A program made the position numbers and the translations under genes. Below are positions 12,257 to 23,640 of a stretch of DNA of 64,000 nucleotides, in pieces (position 1 is the first letter of the stretch; every line of letters starts with the position of its first letter). Origin of the DNA: Protonemura montana (lineage: Eukaryota; Arthropoda; Insecta; Plecoptera; Nemouridae); contig OX387604.1 of NCBI GenBank assembly GCA_947568835.1, positions 15,219,076 through 15,283,075 on the forward strand. Reading direction: 5' to 3'. Below the pieces are notes generated by a model. It did not search any database, was not told the origin of the DNA, and saw only the letters and a program-made list of their open reading frames with translations.

Positions 12257-12330
12257 GATGTAGGCAACGAGGATCGAACGCAGGACGTATGATACCTGAT
12301 GCACATAAACCGCTCGACCACAAGACCCGC
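12257..12330 (-). repeat. tRNA-like SINE head with T-run terminator
   Basis: Minus strand from 12330: A-box TGGTCGAGCGG at positions ~11-21 and B-box GCGTTCGATCC at ~50-60, tRNA-like spacing, followed after CCTACATC by a run of seven T that would serve as a pol III terminator. Resembles Leu/Ser-type tRNA heads (GTGGTCGAGCGG). The 5' and 3' ends do not pair as an acceptor stem. Probably a SINE head or tRNA pseudogene. Confidence 0.5.
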
Positions 12331-12767
12331 TCTCCATGATACGTTTTTTGGGATACAAAAACTGTTCAACTGTGACAACTCCGTCAAAAAATCCGAAAAA
12401 AATCTCGAACACTGCCTCCATGATTTTCAATAAAAGATATTTCGACGAAACATTATAAACATCAGCTTCAGTATTTCCCATCATCGTACAAAATAAAAAA
12501 TACGTTCGAAGACTTGTACAGTTAACTCATCCTGGATCTTTCACTATATATAAACAGACTGTCGTATAACACCACTTGGACACCCAGGACGACGGTGCCA
12601 TAATCTGGCGCTGGCCCTTAGGTCTAGCATCAAGCGTATAGAAACGATTATAATGAGTGTTACGCATCATCAGCGCCATCTGTTGACAGGATTTTGTACT
12701 ACACTTTGGACAAATATGTTGATATTTTCCTGCTGTATCACGCTCTCGTGCTCGGCGCCAGGGTGCA

Positions 12768-13160
12768 GAGAGCAATTAATTTTTGTTGATACAAATCATA
12801 ATTCATATTTATTCAAAACAATTTCTTCTCCAAATACGATTTTGCTCCAAACCTAGACTTGTCCTAAGGTTTGACTGAATTTACTGAAATAAATAAGAGC
12901 AACTACTTTTTTGTCGATTAAGTTTATGCTTCATGTTCATTCATAACAATTCCTTATCCAAATACGAATTCACACCACACTTTAACCTGTCCTAACGTTA
13001 TTTCCACAAATTTACAAACGTGCAAAGTCTCCTTTTTTCCAAAATGTTAACTCAACTAAATTAGAGCAATTAGTTTTCGTCGATATAATTCTTCATCCAT
13101 AACAATATCCTCTCCAACTACGAATTCGCTCGACGCTTAGACTTGGCCTAGACTGGGGTT
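12768..13160 (+). repeat. Diverged tandem repeat, three units
   Basis: Three units each begin AGAGCAA(T/C)T, at about 12769, 12896 and 13063. Each continues with TTTTTGT(T/C)GAT, CAT(T/C)CA..AACAAT, TC(T/C)CCAAATACGA-type and CTAGACTTG(T/G)CCTA-type words. Unit lengths are about 128, 167 and 98 bases, so copies carry indels. Non-coding. Confidence 0.6.
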
Positions 13161-14339
13161 TGGCCAAGACTTCTCAAGAAAATCAGCTGTCGCTGGCAAC
13201 TGTAAACCAACGTGTAAACAATCCATGTCGCTGATTCCATGATGCGACGTCACCGCCACGCAAACCGAGTCGGCAAGCACGTTAACTACAGAGCCACAGT
13301 GGACTTAACGACTAGGATGTCAATAGAGGCATAATTACATAAGGTGGCTAATGCAACCGATCTGCTTTCTGCAAAGCAACCGAATATTAATAACGGATTC
13401 AGGTTTACTAAGGTTTCGCGAAAGCAATTTGTGTTGCGTTGTAGATGAGCGTAGCGATAGTTGTGGCTGGTAAAAATAAAATAATTACATCTTGAGTTCA
13501 AACTGCTCTCCATTGAGACAAAACGGAAGACTGTGCCGTAGTCACGCTATCTCTTTGCAACCCTACACTAGGATTAATTTGAGTTTGCCACTTTCTGGGG
13601 TGCTTGTACCAACCTAGAAAACATGACACCATGATGCTACTGTTAACTATCCGATTTAAAAGCAACAAAATAACGTTTTTCTTTGGTTGAAACATTTAAT
13701 AACTTCAGGAAAACAAAATATTTAATGAAAAACAATAAATGTTTATCAACCAAAGTTAAAATTAATATATTTTGGATTACTTTTAACTTTTATCAGGTTT
13801 TGGCAGGAAACCAAGCTCGCAAACTGCTTTTTGGCAGCCATTGCTAGAATCCGCTAGTGTTCGGTAGGTATTTAGCAGAAGTCATTAGGACTTTTAGTTT
13901 TGCATTTAAGTTCTTATTTTTCAATATAATTAATTTCACGTAAATAAACTGATAAATCCACAAAGAATTTAAGTGCATGATGCATTGTTTTGTCATAATT
14001 GTCTGGTTAATTTCAAACTCCCCGGTGAAGACTGGCTTTATTTTGCATTCTAAAGTTGGCAATGTGTAGTCAGAGTCCACCAGCTTGTGGCAAGGTAAGG
14101 CTAACACAACTGTAATTCACGGTTGTGAAGCAGGTGCTTAGTTTCGTTTATCCTAGAAACAGCAAAAATGCACAAAATTTTGCCAGATAATTCCAAATAA
14201 AAGTAAATTAAACCAAGTACGGTCTTAAAAACGTTGAAATAGCTTTATTTTGATGCCTTTTGCATATCAGCAAAGATTGGTACAAAAATACAAAATACAA
14301 AAATTAATATATATATTTAAAAAAATATCAAATATAAAA

Positions 14340-14530
14340 TGAAAATAAGTTGAGAACACCAATATGTGCCCTGCAAATTTGGTACAAATCGGTGCAGGCG
14401 TTTGGACGCTAGAGTGCGAACATACACACAAACACACAAATAGATAAATAAATAAACACACATACACTAGTGGTTTTTTTGGGGGTAAGTGAAATTGGAA
14501 ATTTCGCTCGCTACGCTCATCAATAATGCC
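14340..14530. repeat. Dispersed repeat family A, copy 2
   Basis: Partner of 9150-9430 in the same orientation; better preserved in the GGTGCAGGCGTTTGGACGC and ACACACAAACACAC parts and in the terminal TTCGCTCGCTACGCTCATCAA. Immediately followed by family C copy 2 at 14552. Confidence 0.6.
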
Positions 14531-14551
14531 TCGAGGTAACATTTCTTTGTA

Positions 14552-14615
14552 AATCCCGATGAGTAGGCCACACATCGTACACGTGTGCACAGATGTCAAG
14601 TCTACTACCCAGGCA
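14552..14615 (+). repeat. Dispersed repeat family C, copy 2
   Basis: Partner of 11444-11508. The downstream GACCGCAGGTTCAACAC resembles a B-box, so this family could be part of a tRNA-derived SINE; that is inference only. Confidence 0.55.
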
Positions 14616-15194
14616 CTGTGAGTCGAACAACTAAGGCTCAGAAGAAAATCAAGGACCGCAGGTTCAACACTTCTTGAAGATCTACCGCTGTTGACACTCA
14701 TCGCGGATAAAAATTCGTCAATCGGGTTCCCACTTCAAATATTTAATGTTATCAATGAATTTATACGAATGTTATAATGAATATTTAATATATAATTTGG
14801 AGGGGAATGAAATGTATACCCCCTGTTTTGTCCAAGATAAAAACTGAGAAAGTTGTTTGATGTTTTGTTGGCTAAAACATTATATTCACGCAAAATCCAA
14901 ATAGCCCACCGTGCTAAGGGTGTAAAACTTAAAAGAATCAGAAAAAATTCAGGAATATTTTAAGAGGGAATCCGGGTGACGAATTTTGATCCGCAAGGGG
15001 TGTAAACACGGTGGAATTTCAAGGGTAAACAAATTCTCTCCCCTGATTCTGTCTTTTATAAAAAATGATGCGTTACTTCGGTATAAAAGTTTAAAAACAT
15101 TCTCGCTCCCAAAAGATAATTGGGCTTAGGGACTGTGCAGATTTTTCGTGGACAAAACAATTTTTGTTTCTCACAGTGTTGAGCATTTTTCCTG

Positions 15195-15960
15195 GCGAAG
15201 TAAACACTCAAATAAGCTTACATCACTCAAATCAGCTTACATCACTCAAATCAAATTTCATCACTCAAATCAACTTTCATCACTAAATCAGCTTACATCA
15301 CTCAAATCAGCTTACATTACTCAAATCAGCTTACATCACTCAAATCAGCTTATATCATTCAAATCAGCTTACATAAATAAATCAGCTAACATCAATAAAT
15401 CAGCTTACATAACTCAAATCAACTTTAATCACTAAATCAGCTTACATCACTCAAATCAGCTTACATTACTCAAATCAGCTTACATCACTCAAATCAGCTT
15501 ACATCATTCAAATCAGCTTACATAAATAAATCAGCTAACATCAATAAATCAGCTTACATAACTCAAATCAACTTACATCACTCAAAACAGCTTACATAAC
15601 TAAAATCAACTAACATCACTCAAATCAGCTTACATCACTGAAATCAACTTCCATCACTCAAAACAGCTTACATAACTCAAATCAACTAACATCACTCAAA
15701 TCAACTTTCATCACTCAAATCAACTTTCATTACTCAGATCAGCTTACATCACTCAAATCAGCTTACATTACTCAAATCAGCTTACATCACTCAAATCAGC
15801 TAACATCAATAAATCAGATTACATAACACAAATCAACTTACATCACTCAAAACAGATTACATAACTCAAATCAACTAACATCACTCAAATCAGCTTACAT
15901 CACTGAAATCAACTTACGAAACAGAAATCAGCTTACTTCACTCATAGCAACTTAAATCAT
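15195..15960 (+). repeat. Minisatellite, 19-bp unit, about 38 copies, with higher-order repeats
   Basis: Consensus unit CATCACTCAAATCAGCTTA (19 bp), with variants such as AAATCAACTTTCAT and AAATAAATCAGCTAAC. Longer segments are themselves duplicated: the variant order starting CACTAAATCAGC at 15281 repeats at 15430 (149 bp), and a block around 15578-15650 recurs at about 15844-15915 (266 bp). No stop codon occurs in any plus-strand frame of the consensus, so a 95-codon open frame (15148-15435) exists by chance; it is not considered a gene. Confidence 0.95.
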
Positions 15961-16010
15961 TAGTATTAGCTGCGTATGCAACGGGCTAACTACTAGAATT
16001 TCGTTAAAAA

Positions 16011-17110
16011 GCTGAAACTTTCAGGAGTAGTTCTCCTTCCATGTACCTATCTTGGCTGGTGCAACATTTTATATTTGGCACTCTGCAAGTTTTTGAGAAA
16101 AAAAATCTCAGTTCACCAATCACCAATGCGTTACAAGCGTATAATTACGCTCTATATTAAAGTTACGAGTTAACACTTTCAGGAGATATTGTTCTTGTAT
16201 ATATTATTGCTGATTCAAAAAATTGTATTCGGCACTTTTAAATTTTTTGAGAAAAAAAATCTATCTTTCGTCTTACGTTAAAATGCACTGTTTTTAAGCA
16301 CAATTTACACCCAACATGCCACTAAACTATGCATAAACATTATTTTTAAGGTTTTCAAAACAGTTAAAACACTTTGCAGTTTATGTTTTTGTACAGTTAT
16401 ATGGTCGATATATGTATATTTGCATAAATGTGGAATTCGCATGTTATTAATCTTAAAAACCTTGAATTTTGATGTAAGACAAAAGGTGTTTTTTCTCTCT
16501 AAAACCAAGCGCCAAACATAAAATTTTTACCAGTGAAAATATTTTCATTCAAATGTTCTCCTGAAAGTTTCAGCTCGTTATTAGAATATTAAAGCATAGT
16601 AAATAAGCACGAATAGTGTCAATTGTGCGTAAAACGTTAACAAATGGGCGAAAGACATTTTTTTTCTCAAGAACGTGCTAAGAACCAAAGATGAAATTTT
16701 GCACCAGCAATTATACATTCAAGAAAAACTCTTCCTAAAATTTTAAACTAATTATTTGATCATAGAGCGTAGTTGTACACGGTTGTACGCTTGCAAAGAG
16801 TCGAGTGTCCCTAAAAACTGTGCATATTAACGCATTGGCGAAGCGTGGATTTTTTTTCTCAAAAACTTAAAAAGTGCCAAACATAAGTTTGCACTGCCCA
16901 AGATGCATACAAGAAAAACTTTTTCTGAAAGTTTCAGCTAGTTATTAAAACACGTATTATAGTTATGAACTTCTAAACTCTCAGTTGTGAGCAAAAACCT
17001 TGCTTTTTTGACGCTTGGATGAACGGTGGATTTTTTTCTCATGAACCTGTGGAGTGCCAACAGTTAAATTTTGCAGTAGTCAATATTCATCTAAAAGCAA
17101 CGTTTAAAGA
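16011..17110. repeat. Diverged ~150-190-bp satellite with monomers in both orientations
   Basis: Monomers share a GAGAAAAAAAATCT core, an AAACTTTCAGGAG word and a GCACTxxxAAxTTTTTGAG word. Cores read forward at about 16095 and 16250, and reversed (TTTTTTTCTC) at about 16487, 16659, 16851 and 17029. The 17-base word at 16011-16027 has its exact reverse complement at 16558-16574. So left and right halves form a large imperfect inverted repeat. Adjoins the 19-bp minisatellite. No coding content. Confidence 0.7.
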
Positions 17111-20100
17111 AAATTTTGACCGTTTTGAAGACATAGATTTTTGTTATAGTCGTTTTAAAAAACAAAGATGTAGAAAGTGTATCCAACAATCTGTTAAGGT
17201 TTTCCAAAATGTTGAGATTTTTTTCTACTAAGCTTCTAATGCTCTTTCTAACGCTGAAACCGCAAGTCTATAACTTAAATAGTTTTTTAGAATTCGGCTA
17301 TAATACAAAACTGTGCACGCGCGAACCGCTAAAAGAGCCCAACTTTGGAAGGTCACATTTCACATTAGTTGGCCTAAAATTTTCAAAAAAATCCTTTTAT
17401 TTATTTGGTGACTTGAATAACAAACGCTGAAATTTTGAAAAAAATCTGAGAGGTGAAAGTCAAATTTTTTTTCAACTGTGCTGGTTTGAAATTACTCATA
17501 AGCCAATTTTTGAGGTGGTCGAGTGCGTGGTGTTGGTGTTCTTGCTTGCTACGGTAGCGAATAATAATCGATCGTAAAAATCTTAAGAGATGATTTACCG
17601 AAGCGCAAGCGGAAATGTGATTTCAAACCGAACTTCACAGAAGGTTTAGTCGATTTCATATGTAAGAGACGCTTGTGTAGTCACCCCGGTAGGCCAGGTT
17701 TTCATAGATATGTTCAGTTTGCTGCCCTATGGATATTTTTCCCAGTGGTATATTCTTCCCAGTGGTACTATGTAATTGTCGCTGCTTCGAAAACTTCAAA
17801 TTCTAACGCTACATGGTGGATATAGGTTCGACGGTATTTTATGGAGTTTTACTGCTGGAATGCGACATACAAGCACGGTAGCTTTAATCTGGAGACTTAT
17901 GTACAACAAAAATGACGAAAAATGACTGAAAAGGCTGCAACTCAGAATTTCTACAGTTCATGAGAATTATGAGAAAACCGGGTTCGAATACCGTTCGCGC
18001 TACCGGCGCAGTTTGAAGCATTTTTTTGGGAGATTTTTTAGATTTAGACACTAGCAACATTCGGATGACAGAAATTCAACTATAGACAACCCAAAGCTTT
18101 AGAATCCACCAAGTAGGAATTTTCGACCACAAAATGGGCAAAAACAACGAGATCGGAAAGGAATTCTGTTCAACTTCTAGAAAACAAAAATCTGAATTGA
18201 ATAGCATTTCATTAACTTTAGTATGATTATAAATTAGAGGTTATTTTGGGAACGAGTGACGCGTCTAATATGAAAAACAAATATTTACCCTGAAATTGTA
18301 TTGTATTTATTTGTGTTTATTCTTTACATTCCATGCACATTTCGAGTGTATCTGCTTATTTGTAATAACACTAAGAATATGCAATGTCAATCAATAAAAT
18401 TACAGGTTTTGGAATTTGTCTTTAAAAATAAAGTAAAGTGTTATTAGTTAAATTTCGATTTACATTTGCATTAAATAGTTATTACCTCTAGGGATAGAAT
18501 TGTTGCAATCTCTTTTGAAGAGCGGATAGAGATACATATAAGAAAAACGTATGTTTGTCACGATATAATTAAATATATCACTGTCAATGACGTTAAAAAA
18601 ACAAAAAAAAAACGTGGTATTGATTCTCTGAGACAATAACATTGTAATTGTGCACCGGGCACCCGTGAAGGTAGAGTTCGAGATTTTGGTTGCATTCTCC
18701 AAAATTTTGTCACATGTTTGAGCATGTAACAACATATTTCATTATTCTTATCATGCACCGGGAAGACAGTTACAGAATGTTACCCATTCTACCAAGACCA
18801 GTTCCGAACAAAAATTCACGGGTCGTAGGGTTACTGTCCAGGTGCGATCATGTGAATTCCAAATCTTTGATTAAGTTGAAGATAGTTTCCAACGATACAC
18901 CGACAAACGATATTTTGACAATGCCTTACTAACTTGCACCACCTAACCGTCGTGAAGTGCAACCCTGGCTAGTCCTGTTGTCCCATGAAAACAGTGAAAC
19001 AACCAAAACACGTTAAGTGCCTTATGAGCTGGGGTGAACACATTTACTTGTCCTATTTTAGGCTGGCGGTTGGTAGCTGATAGTTGGTAAAGCTAGAGCG
19101 TCACCATGTGAGTAGAGCATCACGAAGAAGTTGCTTATTTCTGGTTGTGATTATTGCAAGAAAGCCATTCAAACAACAAGGCTTTCTGAGCAACAATCAA
19201 AATCATAAAGAAACAACACCGAAGTCCTCTTCTGATAAATGCGTATGACAAAGACACCCACGGTGCAAATGTTGCGTCAATTTTCAAAAGCAGATGGTAT
19301 CTGTACTTGAGAACTAAGTAAGGATTGCGACTACAATTGTTGGTACCATCTTCTTCTTTGTGTACCTAAATGGATTTCATATTGCATAAACCTTTTAAGA
19401 TTTCAGGAGTACCCTATTATTGAAACCAGTTTATTATTTTGGCACTGAAAATGTGAACAAAAATTTCTTAGATGATCTGAAATTTGAAACGTATTTGTAA
19501 TATTGTAATTATGTATTTGAAATAAAGAGCGTGCATGAGTAATGGTATAACCCGTTCATTTAAAATATCTTCAGTAGCACCATCAATAAACTATGCGACG
19601 TCAATGAACTATCCATACTGTTTTTTTGGTTGACATGCTTGTGGTAATTATTTCCGAGCAGAGCGAACACGTTTCGCAGCCTTTTCATCCTAAGACTCGC
19701 ATCGAGGGTAACACATTTTCAAATATATTGAAGCCTGAAGGGCAATGTTTGAACTTTACACCTTGTCCTTTCCCTTCTAAGAGCCATTTCCTCCGATAAA
19801 AAAGAGTGACAACTCTAATACATCTCGAGCGAAAAAAAAAAGTTTGGCTAATGCCAGAACCGTAACTTTCAAAAATGAAATAACCAATAAAAAATGCGTA
19901 CTTGTCGCTTCGGGAAGACAGGAAGCGCAATGGTAGTGCTATCCCGGCTTCTGATCCTTGTCCTGGATTCCGAGGATCATCATTCATTATCAAATTCGAA
20001 AGGAGCCAGGATACCAGCTCCCAACATCGTAATCTAAAAAAACAATAAAAACATATTAGTACTCTTTTTAAACATATCGTAGCTCGTAAGCCACAAATTG

Positions 20101-22435
20101 TCAAAAAAAGTGTACGGACTCCATAGTTTCCGCCATCCAATGGAAACTTGTGAGTGTTACAAAATTAATCGCACGTATGCTTTCTTTTTGAGAAACAAAT
20201 AAAATACTGCTGTGATTTTAGCTTCTAGTTCACTGGTACATAGTAACACTGGAATAGTGCTTAATAAACGCACGCCTATTTTGAATTGATCTTAACGTTA
20301 GTTAGAGCTTAGTTGCTGTTTTACTTTGGATTTGGATTTGGATTTGGAGTAAAGCCAGTAGGTGTACCCCCGGACCACATTCCCGCTACTAGTTTTACCC
20401 CCCGGGACATAGCATGGGCCGTTTCACATGATCTTTGTGGAAGATGGATCCACTTCCCTTGCACTTGAACAGATTTGGACACAGAATAGAAAGCCGAATA
20501 TGGCATGATCAAGCTAGGAAAAACTTGTAACTATTATTATTTTTATTTATTATTTTGACTTCTTTCTCACTTTAAACGGGACTTGCGTTTCCATCTTGTA
20601 GCTTTGTGCCTATGTGTTTAGTCTTTTGACTTCCAAGGTACTTGTTACACCCGCTGACAGAGTACGCGTAGATGTTCGTATATAAGTGATAGTCCAGGGC
20701 GGATAATTTTACTAATACTAATGGTAATTAATTACTTTATTAGATTATAACAGCTGTTATTGACGGCTTATAATTTCTAAAGTCGGTCAGAAATATACGT
20801 GTTTAATAACCTTCTTATCGAATGTTATAACTGTGATGTTGGTAATGGACTTACTGAGTAAAAACGGATCGAAGTAAAATCTTACTTTCATGGAAATAGT
20901 TTAAATTGGATTGTTTCAGCACGAATTTCTTAAAATCGCTATTCGGTAGCCGATGTAGATTTGTGCAGGCATAACTTTATCCTTGTATATTATCTGGCGA
21001 GAGATTCAATACTTGACTTTGCATACAATTATCCTGGAGCTGACCATCCTGCAGTTACCTCAGATTTGCGGCTAGCCGCAAATTTCATGGGTAAAAAATT
21101 GTGTGAAAAATCTTACACGTTACTGCGCTCACAGCAGCTAATTTGTTCGCACAAAAGTCTAATTAGCAAAAGAGTTTCCTTCCTCTCCAGCGTGTAAGTC
21201 CTAAGCTATAAATTTAATTTTTAGTACTTTATCTCTGTCTTTCTTCTCAAGGAAAGAAAAGGGATATTTTTTACGAGACTAGAAATATGTCTACCAATTA
21301 ACACAAGTCGAGCGGAAAATAAAACAGAAAATCAATGACAAAATCCTGTTACGAAAACAAAAAAACGAGAATAGTTCGCGGTGCCGGTTGGATTATTAAT
21401 TATTGTGATTATTCGTTAAAAAAAATAAACGAGTGGAGCGAACATCAGGCAGTAACGTAATTTATATTTTGTCTTTATATTGGCCCCAAAAACAAGACTT
21501 AGTTAATTGTATTTGTTACTTGATTTTTTTTTGCCTAGGTTATAAAATATGCAAACCAAACGGATGCTCCGATTCCATGACATTTCTGTAATTCCCACTT
21601 TTCTGAATCCCCCTACACTTTCCAAATAAATCAATGCCAGCCAGTTTTTCAACCAACCCAAATATAAAACAAACATGTTCATTATTTGAAAAGCGCTCAG
21701 CTACAAAATTGCACAGTATTTTCGCCAAATATGACAGAAATATTAGGATGTTGAATGTCGAAATGTTATAAAGCGTCGCCGAATTTTGTATCAGTTTTTT
21801 CCATTGCCTTTTATTTTCACTTTTTCGAATGGGCTTAGTGATTTTTTACGGTTTCCTGTATTTCTGTGAAAACGGTCTCCATTTGCCTGGTGATTAAGCC
21901 GGATTTAATTATTCATACGCATTATCAGAAATTCCAATTAAATGTATTATTAAAATGATGATATAATACTCTGAAAGACAAGACCAATTACCGTATGAAG
22001 TACATATTACATGTTTAGAGAATACTATTCGAGATGCATCCTCCCAGCACCTTAAATTCAAGATAGTTTTAAAATAGTTCTTGCGAGTACTGAATGTTAG
22101 GTTAAAATTCCTTGAAGACCACCACTTGTTGACTAAATGATGGTCAGGGCTTTGCCCCGGCCATCGAGCATATCTTTTGAATGATTCCAGCAAAGATTGG
22201 AAAGCGACAGCGGTGGACCCCGTCGATTTGATTTGGTCAGTGGTTAGCTATGAGTAATAATCATTTGAAGGACATGGCACAACCATTCCTTTGTTTCCTC
22301 AACAGCTTATTCAGCCTTCACGGTGCTTTGAGGCCCTTCAATCAGATCGACCTCGTGAGTTCAGTAGTACCTAACCACCGACCGGCAAGCACCGAACTGC
22401 ACTCGGCCCTCCATCGCACGTGGTATCCGGTGCGG
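17111..22435. other. Gene-free interval
   Basis: No protein recognised. The longest open frame (minus, 20140-19685, 151 codons) has no family motif, low-complexity stretches, and a possible acceptor (T-run then AG near 20040) that would change its frame; I regard it as chance. At 17965-18010 a plus-strand CCGGGTTCGAATACC resembles a tRNA B-box without a clear A-box. A perfect palindrome at 21064-21083 is listed separately. Confidence 0.3.
21064..21083. repeat. Perfect 20-bp palindrome
   Basis: ATTTGCGGCTAGCCGCAAAT is its own reverse complement over all 20 bases, and flanking bases do not extend it. Could be a dimeric DNA-binding site or a transposon centre; no function is evident. Confidence 0.8.
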
Positions 22436-22439
22436 TATA

Positions 22440-22665
22440 TACCTGCTGTAGCCTACTGCTATCTAGTGTTACCCGTTGTAATTTGGTGTAACCTATGACA
22501 TTTTGGTGTGAGCAGTTGTACTTTGGTGCGACCTATTTGGCAATTTGTTATAACCCATTTTTATTGTAGCCTATGACAATTTGCAAGTACGTAGCCCGAT
22601 GCAATTTGGTGTGATTAATGACAATTTGGTGTTGTATAGTGTTACTCTTGTAGCTCTGATTTGAG
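22440..22665 (+). repeat. Degenerate short tandem repeat (AATTTGGTGT words)
   Basis: Repeated (A/T)ATTTGGTGT(G/A)A followed by (C)CTATGAC-like words, at irregular 24-60 base spacing, about seven times. Non-coding and old. Confidence 0.55.
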
Positions 22666-23621
22666 CTTTGAGAAATTCAGAAAAGTCCAAATCCCAAATA
22701 ACTATGACAAGCTTAAATACTTTTTCAGAGAATACATACAATTTTTTTTTTTTTTTTCTTTAGCGGTCTTGTGCAAGCAAGTAAATTTTTGAACATTAAC
22801 ATGTTTGTATTGCAGGAATTAATCAAGATATTTTTTACTTTGCCAATAAATCCTACAAACAAATAAAATTCTTGAAGACAACAAACAGCGAAACTATTGT
22901 AAACACATAGTAAATCAGTTAAACACGATGGAAGCAAAATAATTTATCTTGGCGGCTACCGTTTCAAGAAGGTTTCAAGAAGTACGAAAGATCCTGCATG
23001 ACTGGAAACGAATCAAACGATCAATAAGTGCGGCCTTTCAACCGCTAAATTTGGTACATTTTTCATTTTATATGAATATATCGGTTTTTGGAAAGAATTC
23101 AATACTTTTTTTTACAACTTGTATCTTACAGGATTGCATGCTATCCCCAAAGTGCAATGCAGTTTAAACCCTCTACTCAACTAGAATCGCCACGCCAAGC
23201 CAGACCTAGTTGTCAGGGGGCGCTTTGTGATCGGGGGTTGGAGGCGGGTTCCTGCAGGGGTGCGAACGTCGCCCTGTGGGTCGTGACCAGTTCCACGGCG
23301 TAACATGCGGTAACAGCATCAAAATCTATGGACGAAGAGGGCTTATCGGAGCCATAGAGCCAACTCCAAGTAACACGCCTCTGATAAGAGCGACTCGACC
23401 AACTCAACTGACATATCGTTCAATTATTGAAATCCGCACTCTTGATCTTGGCACATGTACAAACATATACATGGATCCATTTCACAAGTAAGGAGATAAG
23501 AAATGATATTTAGTTACGCTTTCCTTATAGCTCTAGGACATGGGGCAACGGTGGCATCAACTTGGAGGTCCACTGCTGCTCATGCAGTTGCTCAGTCGCG
23601 AGTGCCGTGGTCGGTATGAGA

Positions 23622-23640
23622 GGGGGGGGGGGGGGGGGGG
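23622..23640 (+). repeat. Poly(G) run, 19 bases
   Basis: Uninterrupted G run on the plus strand preceded by GGTATGAGA. One of four similar runs within 9 kb (also 26384, 26708, 32396). Confidence 0.95.

Noticed and set aside
15148-15435. 95-codon plus-strand open frame over the minisatellite
   Set aside because: The 19-bp unit has no stop in any plus frame, so the frame is open by construction; no protein motif and no conserved start.
15195-15960. CRISPR-like array
   Set aside because: Direct contiguous tandem repeats without unique spacers in an animal genome; a minisatellite.
19685-20140. 151-codon minus-strand open frame
   Set aside because: No recognisable motif, hydrophobic and low-complexity patches, no supporting splice partner; consistent with chance in AT-rich DNA.
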